NCBI GenBank assembly: GCA_035601815.1
Contig: DATNNN010000241.1
Coordinates: 1 to 13,395 of the forward strand
DNA length: 13,395 nucleotides
DNA from: DATNNN01 sp035601815
GTDB taxonomy: Bacteria > Pseudomonadota > Alphaproteobacteria > Rhizobiales > Xanthobacteraceae
Direction of reading: 5' to 3'
The position numbers and the translations under genes were made by a program. How positions within the stretch are numbered: position 1 is the first letter of the stretch; every line of letters starts with the position of its first letter. The notes under the pieces were generated by a model, which worked only from the letters and a program-made list of their open reading frames with translations, did not search any database and was not told where the DNA came from. Below, piece after piece: positions 7,313 to 12,830 of the stretch.

Positions 7313-7867
7313 ATGGCTCGCCTCCCCGACATCGACATCGCCCGCCTCTCTCCCGAGCAGCGCCAGGTCCACGACGCGATCGTCGCCGGCCCGCGCGGCA
7401 AGGTGGAAGGGCCGCTGCGGGTGTGGCTGACGAGCCCGGCGCTTGCCGCCCGGGCGCAAGAGCTCGGCGCCTTCTGCCGCTTCGGAACGAGCCTTGCGCC
7501 GCGACTATCGGAATTGGCAATCCTGGTAACAGCGGCACACTGGCGCGCCGGCTTCGAATGGCACGCCCACGAGAAATTCGCGCGCGAAGCGGGGCTTTCC
7601 GGCACGGCGATCGAGGCGATCAAGGCGGGCGCCGATCCGCGCTTCGCCAACCGCGACGAGGCCGCCGTCCATGCCTTCGCCCGCGAGCTCCTGCAAAGCC
7701 GCCGGGTATCCGACGCCACCTACGCCCGCGCCGTTGGCGCGCTCGGCACTGTCGGCGTCGTCGATCTCGTGGGCATCCTCGGCTATTACGGGCTCATCTC
7801 CATGACCATCAACGCGTTCGAGGTGCCGGCGCCGGACGGGCCGGACCCATTCGCCGGGGAGAAATGA
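7313..7867 (+). CDS. Carboxymuconolactone decarboxylase-like protein
   Basis: A 184-residue all-alpha protein of the CMD/AhpD superfamily. Its core is RLSELAILVTAAHWRAGFEWHAHEKFAREAGL (64-95) with E67, E82, H84 and H86 placed as in the family. The CxxC pair of the peroxidase AhpD is missing, so it should not act as a thiol peroxidase; it is closer to gamma-carboxymuconolactone decarboxylase-like proteins of aromatic catabolism. The C-terminal LVGILGYYGLISMTINAFEVP is also typical of this subgroup. AAAGGA precedes the ATG. The next gene starts 4 nt after the stop, so the two are almost certainly co-transcribed. TAAACT at 7280-7285 may be its -10 box, but no good -35 is seen. The exact reaction is unknown. 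Confidence 0.88.
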   Translation: MARLPDIDIARLSPEQRQVHDAIVAGPRGKVEGPLRVWLTSPALAARAQELGAFCRFGTSLAPRLSELAILVTAAHWRAGFEWHAHEKFAREAGLSGTAIEAIKAGADPRFANRDEAAVHAFARELLQSRRVSDATYARAVGALGTVGVVDLVGILGYYGLISMTINAFEVPAPDGPDPFAGEK

Positions 7868-7871
7868 TCCA

Positions 7872-8753
7872 ATGAGCAAGGGCACCGTGGGCATCGTCGG
7901 CCTCGGCATCATGGGCGGGGCGATCGCGCGTAATCTCGTGGCCGCCGGCTGGCGCGTGGTCGGCTACGACATCGACGCCAAGCGCCGCGAGGAGCTCGCC
8001 GCCGCCGGCATCGACATCGCGTCGGATACCGGCGCCGTGGCGCACGCCGCGGCCCATATCCTCACCAGCCTGCCGCACCCCGACGCGTTGGCCACCACCG
8101 TGCGCGCCATTGTGGCCGCCGGCATGCCGAAGCGCATCGTGGTCGAGGTGAGCACCTTTTCGATCGAGGACAAGGCCAAGAGCGAAGCCGCCTTGCGCGC
8201 CGCCGGCCATGTGATGTTGGACGCACCGCTCAGCGGCACCGGCGAACAGGCGAAGGTGAAGGACCTCGTGGTCTATGCGAGCGGCGACTCGGCGAGCATC
8301 GCCGCGCTCAAGCCCGTATTCGCCGACTTCGCGCGCGAGGCCCACGACCTCGGCGTCTTCGGCAACGGCAGCCGGATGAAGTTCGTCGCCAACCTCTTGG
8401 TCGCGATCCACAACGTGGCGTCGGCCGAGGCCATGGTGCTCGGGATCAAGGCCGGCCTCGACCCGCATCAGGTGGTCAAGCTGGTCAGAACCGGGGCGGG
8501 CAACTCGCGCGTCTTCGAGCTGCGGGCGCCGAAGATGGCGGACAACCGCTATGACGAGCCGACGATGAGAATTTCCACCTGGCAGAAGGACATGGCGATC
8601 ATCGACCGCTTCGCCGCCGAGCTCGGCGCTCCGACGCCGCTGTTCGACGCCACCGCGCCGATCTACGCCGCAGCGCTCGCCCAAGGCCACGGCGCGCGCG
8701 ACACCGCCGTGGTCTGCGCCGTGCTGGAGAAGATGGCCGGCATCAAGCGCTGA
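7872..8753 (+). CDS. 3-Hydroxyisobutyrate dehydrogenase-like NAD(P) oxidoreductase
   Basis: A 293-residue beta-hydroxyacid dehydrogenase, the family that includes 3-hydroxyisobutyrate dehydrogenase, tartronate semialdehyde reductase and 6-phosphogluconate dehydrogenase. The nucleotide-binding motif is GIVGLGIMGGAIA (7-19). The substrate-binding motif DAPLSGTGEQAKVKDLVVYASGD (117-139) departs from the usual DAPVSGG at its third glycine (SGT instead of SGG). The catalytic lysine is K170 within GNGSRMKFVANLL. It should oxidise or reduce a small 3-hydroxy acid or semialdehyde in the cytoplasm. Its ribosome site (GGGGAG) overlaps the 3' end of the preceding gene, pointing to translational coupling. 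Its stop codon directly abuts the stop of the convergent monooxygenase gene with no base between. Tartronate semialdehyde reduction would fit glyoxylate metabolism, but this is only inference. Confidence 0.88.
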   Translation: MSKGTVGIVGLGIMGGAIARNLVAAGWRVVGYDIDAKRREELAAAGIDIASDTGAVAHAAAHILTSLPHPDALATTVRAIVAAGMPKRIVVEVSTFSIEDKAKSEAALRAAGHVMLDAPLSGTGEQAKVKDLVVYASGDSASIAALKPVFADFAREAHDLGVFGNGSRMKFVANLLVAIHNVASAEAMVLGIKAGLDPHQVVKLVRTGAGNSRVFELRAPKMADNRYDEPTMRISTWQKDMAIIDRFAAELGAPTPLFDATAPIYAAALAQGHGARDTAVVCAVLEKMAGIKR

Positions 8754-9965
8754 CTAGGCGCGCATGAAATCGAGCACGGCGATCTCCGCCATCACTGCCT
8801 GCGGCGTGTGATGCCGTTCCGCTCCGGCGCGGGGGCCGGGCTCGAGGCAAGCGCCGAGCATGCGCGCATGCTCGACCACCCGGCGGTTGGGCGCGAGCCG
8901 CGCCGCCTCGAAGCGCCGCAGCGCCACCGGCACGTCGGCCGACGATTGCACCGCGGTGGCGAGCGCCTGCGCGTCCTCCGCCGCCTTGGTGACGCCGGCG
9001 CCCACGTGCGGGCGGCTGAGGAACGCCGCGTCGCCGAGAAGCGCGATGCGGCCCACCGCCATGCGCGGGCTCTCCACATCGTAGATCGGCTGCAAAAACG
9101 GCTGCGGCGTCAGCGCCACGGTTTCCTGCAATTGCGGGGCGAGCAGCCGCGCGGACGCCTCGCGCAAAGCGGCGGCCACGTCGGCACGCACCAGCGGCGG
9201 CGGAATGGAGAGCGCGTGCACATGGCCGGCGGCGTCGGTGAGGAGATCGTGCAGCGCGGTCGCCTCGTCGGCGGGCCGGTACCAGACGAAATTGTAGCGG
9301 CGCGCGCCGGGGCGGAGATCGTTGTCGGGGCCGGCCACCGGGTAGCCCAGGTACTGCTCGCTCGGCGGAAGACAAAAGACCATGGCGTCGAAGATGTCGC
9401 GGTGCGTGGCCGGCGACAGCGCGCCCTCGGCGACCAAGCCGCGCCAGGCGACGTAGCCGGCGTAGCGCGGCCGCACCGCGGGCAGGATCGCCGCCCGCAC
9501 CGTGGAGCGGAAGCCGTCGGCGCCGACGAGAAGATCGCCCTCGGCAACGGCGCCGTCGGCGAAGCGCGCCGTCACGCGCGCGCCGTCGTCGTCGACGCGC
9601 CGCAGCTCCTTGCCCAGGTGATAGCGCTCGGCCGGAAACGCCGCGCGCAGCATGCGGAACACGCGGTCCCAGGAGGTAAGCGTCTGCCGGCAGGCATGCT
9701 CGCCGATCAGGCGCCCGTCGCGGTCGAGCGTACGGCGGCCGGCGATGTCGACGCCGAAGTTGCGGCTCGGATCGAGGCCGGCGGCGCGCAGCAGCGCATG
9801 GGTCTCCGCGTGGGTGACGATGCCGGCGCCGCGGCCGGTGAGCTCGCCCTCGGCGCGCTCGAAGATCTCGGCGTCCCAGCCGGCGCGGCGCAGCAGGATG
9901 CCGGCGAAGAGCCCGCTGATCGAGCCGCCGACGACAAGGGCGCGTCCTTTGCCGGCCTTGCTCAC
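8754..9965 (-). CDS. Class A FAD monooxygenase, 2,6-dihydroxypyridine hydroxylase-like
   Basis: A 403-residue single-component flavoprotein hydroxylase. The motifs in order are the dinucleotide-binding VVGGSISGLFAGILLRRAG (11-29), GRGAGIVTH (44-52), the GADG motif contacting FAD and NAD(P)H (148-151, followed by FRS), YAGYVAWRG (168-176), and the FAD-ribose motif LLGDAAFLSRPHVGAGVTKAA (309-329). The GGSISGL opening, GRGAGIVTH and RPHVGAGVTKAA resemble 2,6-dihydroxypyridine 3-hydroxylase of nicotine breakdown more than salicylate or 4-hydroxybenzoate hydroxylase. It should add one oxygen atom to a hydroxylated aromatic or pyridine ring using NAD(P)H. The start is GTG with AAGGGAG five to six bases upstream; an ATG further upstream is out of frame. 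It is divergent from the broken cupin gene, with a 16-bp palindrome between them. Confidence 0.88.
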   Translation of the reverse strand: MSKAGKGRALVVGGSISGLFAGILLRRAGWDAEIFERAEGELTGRGAGIVTHAETHALLRAAGLDPSRNFGVDIAGRRTLDRDGRLIGEHACRQTLTSWDRVFRMLRAAFPAERYHLGKELRRVDDDGARVTARFADGAVAEGDLLVGADGFRSTVRAAILPAVRPRYAGYVAWRGLVAEGALSPATHRDIFDAMVFCLPPSEQYLGYPVAGPDNDLRPGARRYNFVWYRPADEATALHDLLTDAAGHVHALSIPPPLVRADVAAALREASARLLAPQLQETVALTPQPFLQPIYDVESPRMAVGRIALLGDAAFLSRPHVGAGVTKAAEDAQALATAVQSSADVPVALRRFEAARLAPNRRVVEHARMLGACLEPGPRAGAERHHTPQAVMAEIAVLDFMRA

Positions 9966-9983
9966 GGGCTCCCTTCCCCATTG

Positions 9984-9999
9984 TTCGCCGATCGGCGAA
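9984..9999. promoter_or_regulatory. Perfect 16-bp palindrome, candidate operator
   Basis: TTCGCCGATCGGCGAA reads the same on both strands. It lies in the 68-bp gap between the divergent monooxygenase (GTG at 9965) and the cupin pseudogene (ATG at 10034). The adjoining AATATA (9998-10003), reading TATATT on the minus strand, could be the monooxygenase -10 box, so a dimeric repressor bound here would block that promoter. The regulator gene is not in the window. Confidence 0.55.
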
Positions 10000-10033
10000 T
10001 ATAGCAGGCCTCGCCTCGCGCCGGAGACATGCC

Positions 10034-10464
10034 ATGGCTCTCTCTATGAAGGAAAAGCCCGCCGCCCGCATCGACGCTGCCTGGCCGCAATGGGTCATGT
10101 AGGATTTCGAGCGGAACCAGATGAACGGCTGCGTCGGCACGACCCTGTTGTCCGAGGACGGGCGCGTACGGGTGTGGGACATCCGGCTCAGCCCGGCGAG
10201 CGCATCGGCTTCCATCGCCACGTGCTCGACTATTTCTGGACCGCGGTGACCCCCGGCCGGGCGCGCTCGCACCAAGCGGACGGAACCACGATCGAGACCG
10301 ATTACACCGCCGGCGAGACGCGCCACGAGAGCTACGGCCTGGGCGAATTCAAGATGCACGATCTCGAGAACACCGGCGACTGCGAGCTCGTGTTCACCAC
10401 CGTGGAGTTTCTGGACAGCGCCAATGCGCCGCTGCCGGTTCCCGCGACGGTGCGGGCGCCATAA
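10034..10464 (+). pseudogene. Cupin-domain protein, broken by stop and frameshift
   Basis: The gene starts with a good ribosome site (GGAGA) and ATG at 10034 and reads MALSMKEKPAARIDAAWPQWVM before a TAG stop at 10100-10102. The same frame continues DFERNQMNG ... GRVRVWDIRLSP and then loses sense. From about 10198 the protein resumes in the -1 frame as ERIGFHRHVLDYFW, continues to HDLENTGDCELVFTTVEFLDSANAPLP and ends at the TAA at 10462-10464. Adding one G at the CCGG of 10193-10196 would restore SPGERIGFHRH, the expected cupin metal-binding motif. With both lesions repaired the protein would be 143 residues. GERIGFHRH and the following beta strands mark a single-domain cupin, similar to those near catabolic operons. 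The well-kept downstream half suggests recent decay, or else two sequencing or assembly errors. Confidence 0.82.
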
Positions 10465-10467
10465 GGG

Positions 10468-10512
10468 CTAGCCAGCCGCCCGCCCTTGCTACAGACTAGC
10501 CGCGCGCCCGCC
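10468..10512 (+). repeat. Imperfect 17-bp direct repeat
   Basis: CTAGCCAGCCGCCCGCC (10468-10484) and CTAGCCGCGCGCCCGCC (10496-10512) share 14 of 17 bases, starting 28 bp apart, just after the cupin pseudogene. All differences sit in the three central bases. It may be a protein-binding site pair for the following liv operon or a small duplication; no function can be assigned. Confidence 0.4.
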
Positions 10513-10524
10513 TCTCGCGGGCGC
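10504..10524 (+). terminator. GC-rich hairpin before liv operon
   Basis: Perfect inverted repeat GCGCCCGC / GCGGGCGC (10504-10511 and 10517-10524) around the loop CTCTC, in the 177-bp gap between the cupin pseudogene and livH. The 8-bp stem is all G/C and no T-run follows, so it may be a Rho-independent-like stop of weak type, a leader structure for livH, or a protein site. The gap otherwise holds only the direct repeat and a 19-codon mini-ORF. Confidence 0.4.
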
Positions 10525-10585
10525 ATCGCGTAGGATTTGCCGCACTGGCCCGCAAAGAGGCCGAGCGCGTGCCCGGGGGGAAAGC

Positions 10586-10645
10586 ATGACCGGTTCGCCG
10601 GGGACGGGAACTCGCAGCGTGGCGGCGCGAGGGCCGCGGCAATGA
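10586..10645 (+). other. Possible 19-codon leader mini-ORF overlapping livH start
   Basis: An ATG at 10586 is preceded by GGGGGGAAAGC, one of the better ribosome sites in the window. It opens a 19-codon frame (MTGSPGTGTRSV and so on) whose TGA (10643-10645) overlaps the livH ATG (10642) as ATGA, the arrangement used for translational coupling. The peptide has only one branched-chain residue, so it does not look like an attenuator of amino-acid-control type. Long open frames are common at this GC content, so it may be chance. Confidence 0.3.
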
Positions 10646-11517
10646 CGATTCCCTACGATCTCATCCTCAATGCCGTGATCGCCGGGCTCCTGCTGGGAGG
10701 CTTCTACGCCGCCGTCACGGCCGGCGTGTCGATCTCCTTCGGCATCCTCGACATCGTCAATATCGCGCATCCGGGCTTCATCATCCTTGGATCGTACATC
10801 GCCTACATCATCAACATCCGCCTCGGCGTCGACCCGATCGTCGCCAGCATCGTCATGGCGCCGGTGTTTTATGCGCTGGGTGCGGCGATCTACCAGGTGT
10901 ACTACCTCTCCTTCGAACGGCGCGGCCAGGAGGCGCTGCGCGGCCTCGCGTTCTTCTTCGGCCTCCTGTTCATCACCGAGGTCGGACTCATTCTCGTGTT
11001 CGGCGTCGACTATCGCTATGTGCAGGCCTCCTACATCGGCCCCAGCCTGCATCTCGGCAACGCCCATTTCCCCCTGCGGCTCTTGGTGCCCTGCCTCGTT
11101 TCGCTCACACTGTTCGCCGGGCTGCATCTCTTCCTGACGCGGACCTTCATGGGCCGCGCCATCAATGCCGTGTCCCAGGACCAGCTCGCGCTGCAGCTCA
11201 TGGCGGCCGATCCGATACGCATCAAGCGCATCGCCTTCGCCATTTCCATTGCGATTGCCGGCGTCGCCGGGGCGCTCCTCATCGTCATCCAGCCCGTCGA
11301 GCCCTCGGTGGGCCGCGAATACATCGGCCGGGTGTTCGCCATCTGCGTGCTCGGCGGGCTCGGCAGCCTGCCCGGCACGCTGATCGCCGCCATGCTGCTC
11401 GGTCTCATGGAAAGCTTCACCTCCACCTTCTACGGCCCATCGTGGTCGCCGGCGGTGGCGTTCGGCTTTTTGCTGTTGACGTTGGCGGTGCGGCCGGCGG
11501 GCTTGCTGGGGCGATAG
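10642..11517 (+). CDS. livH: Branched-chain amino acid-type ABC permease LivH
   Basis: A 291-residue inner-membrane permease of the LivH family, one of two membrane subunits of a type-I ABC importer for branched-chain amino acids or related small molecules. The N-terminus (LILNAVIAGLLLGGFYAAVTAGVSISFGILDIVNIAHPGFIILGSYIAY) is the classical LivH start with its first two to three membrane helices. About eight hydrophobic segments follow. The cytoplasmic coupling loop is IGRVFAICVLGGLGSLPGTLIAA near residues 231-253, which contacts the ATPase. The ATG has GAGGG about 8 nt upstream and overlaps the stop of a mini-ORF. An earlier in-frame TTG at 10537 is rejected because it adds 35 non-membrane residues. 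livM starts 3 bp after the stop. The many Liv systems in soil bacteria import diverse substrates, so leucine itself is not assured. Confidence 0.93.
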   Translation: MTIPYDLILNAVIAGLLLGGFYAAVTAGVSISFGILDIVNIAHPGFIILGSYIAYIINIRLGVDPIVASIVMAPVFYALGAAIYQVYYLSFERRGQEALRGLAFFFGLLFITEVGLILVFGVDYRYVQASYIGPSLHLGNAHFPLRLLVPCLVSLTLFAGLHLFLTRTFMGRAINAVSQDQLALQLMAADPIRIKRIAFAISIAIAGVAGALLIVIQPVEPSVGREYIGRVFAICVLGGLGSLPGTLIAAMLLGLMESFTSTFYGPSWSPAVAFGFLLLTLAVRPAGLLGR

Positions 11518-11520
11518 GCC

Positions 11521-12786
11521 ATGCGCGCGTGGCCCTTTCTCGTCGCCGCCACAATCGTCGCCGCGCTCGTTTTCTACTGCGCGCGCGCTTTCGACAACGA
11601 CTACGTGTTCTTTGCCGGCTACGTAGTGCTGCAGTTTATTGTGCTTGCCACCGCCTGGAACATCCTCGGCGGCTACACCGGCTACGTGAACTTCGGCTCG
11701 GCGGCGTTCTTCGCCCTCGGCGCCTATAGCTCCGTGTTTTTCCACAAGGCCTATCCGCTGCCGATTCCGGCGCTGATGGTGATCGGCGGCGTGGTCTCCG
11801 GCATCGTCGGGCTCGGCACGGGCTACCTCACGCTCAGGCTGCGCGGCGCCTTCTTCGCCATCGCTACGCTCGCGCTCGCGGTGGTGCTGCAGACCCTCAT
11901 CATCAACTGGACCTACGTGGGCGGCGCCCGCGGCGCCTACGTCATCCGGCCGAACGAGATCGCAATCCTCGGCAGCTATATCCAGTACCTGTTCCTGCTC
12001 ATGCTGGTGCTGGCGGTGATCGTCATCTGCACCGCCCGCCTCATTGAGCGCTCGCGGCTCGGCTACGGCTTCGCCACCATCCGCGACGACGAGCTCGCGG
12101 CGGAGGCCTGCGGCGTGCCGACGTTGCGGCTGAAGCTGATCGCCACCACGCTGTCGGGCGCCTTCATGGGCATGGCCGGGGCGCCGTTTCCCTACTACAT
12201 CGGCTACATCGAGCCTTCCTCGGCGTTCGGCCTCGCCTACGCGGTGAACTCGATCGCCATGCCGATGATCGGCGGCACCACGACCTGGATTGGCCCGCTG
12301 ATCGGGGCCATCCTGCTCGGGTTGCTGCAGCAGTTCGCCACCGTCACCATCTCGTCGGCGGTCAACCTCCTGATCGTTGGAATGCTGCTGGTCGATTTCG
12401 TCATCATCGCCCCCAACGGAATTGTCGGCCTGATCAAGGAGCGGCGGACCGCGTCCAACGTCGTGGTCGAGCCAACGGTCTTCGTGCTGCTCTTCGCCTT
12501 AAACTTCTCGCCGGTGTATTTCCTGGCCGGACAAGGTACGGGAGCGCAATCGATCGGGCTGGTTTTCTGGCTCATTCTTGCCTACGTCGCCTATATGCGG
12601 GGCCGTGTCCTCGGCCGCTGGTGGCTCATCGCCTTCCCGCTCGCCGGGGTCCTTTTCGCCTTTGCGCCTGTGATCGCCGCCATTCCGGTCACGGCGGCAA
12701 CGTTCGTCTCCGCCCTCCTTCAGATCATCTGCGTCGTCTGCGGCCTTCTGCCGGTACGGCGCCCCGCGGAGGCGTCGGCCAGATGA
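11521..12786 (+). CDS. livM: ABC permease LivM with hydrophobic C-terminal extension
   Basis: The second membrane subunit of the Liv-type importer, 421 residues. Residues 1-309 are a normal LivM: YVVLQFIVLATAWNILGGYTGYVNFGSAAFFALGAY (34-69), LRLRGAFFAIATLALAVVLQ, RSRLGYGFATIRDDELAAEACGV (the region facing the ATPase), and IAMPMIGGTTTWIGPLIGAILLGLLQQ, ending at APNGIVGLIKERR. The family usually stops soon after this point. Here about 112 more residues follow, with hydrophobic stretches near 319-336, 344-360 and 367-412, enough for three or four extra membrane helices, then a charged tail. The frame stays open through this region with GC-rich codon use like the core, so it appears genuine rather than read-through. 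It begins 3 bp after livH. Its stop overlaps the ATG of a 15-codon mini-ORF that leads to livG. Confidence 0.91.
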   Translation: MRAWPFLVAATIVAALVFYCARAFDNDYVFFAGYVVLQFIVLATAWNILGGYTGYVNFGSAAFFALGAYSSVFFHKAYPLPIPALMVIGGVVSGIVGLGTGYLTLRLRGAFFAIATLALAVVLQTLIINWTYVGGARGAYVIRPNEIAILGSYIQYLFLLMLVLAVIVICTARLIERSRLGYGFATIRDDELAAEACGVPTLRLKLIATTLSGAFMGMAGAPFPYYIGYIEPSSAFGLAYAVNSIAMPMIGGTTTWIGPLIGAILLGLLQQFATVTISSAVNLLIVGMLLVDFVIIAPNGIVGLIKERRTASNVVVEPTVFVLLFALNFSPVYFLAGQGTGAQSIGLVFWLILAYVAYMRGRVLGRWWLIAFPLAGVLFAFAPVIAAIPVTAATFVSALLQIICVVCGLLPVRRPAEASAR

Positions 12787-12830
12787 GCATGTGCAGCAAA
12801 TTCCGACGCGGAGCGGACGTTTTGGCATGA
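12783..12830 (+). other. 15-codon mini-ORF bridging livM and livG
   Basis: An ATG at 12783 overlaps the livM stop (ATGA, 12783-12786) and opens the frame MSMCSKFRRGADVLA, whose TGA (12828-12830) overlaps the livG ATG (12827) as a second ATGA. Ribosomes finishing livM could restart here and then again at livG, carrying translation across the 40-bp gap. Equally it may be chance. A GGAG at 12810-12813 (within gcggagcgg) would serve livG directly. Confidence 0.3.

Noticed and set aside
10100..10102. TAG in the cupin gene as a recoded codon
   Set aside because: Recoding would not explain the separate one-base deletion downstream, and no recoding signal is visible; ordinary pseudogene decay or sequence error is simpler.
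8743..10359. A 538-residue minus-strand open frame over the monooxygenase
   Set aside because: Shadow frame of the monooxygenase with arginine/alanine-rich sequence and no recognisable motif.
10537..10641. Upstream TTG start adding 35 residues to LivH
   Set aside because: The extra residues are charged and unlike LivH N-termini, and the ATG at 10642 gives the usual family start with a ribosome site.
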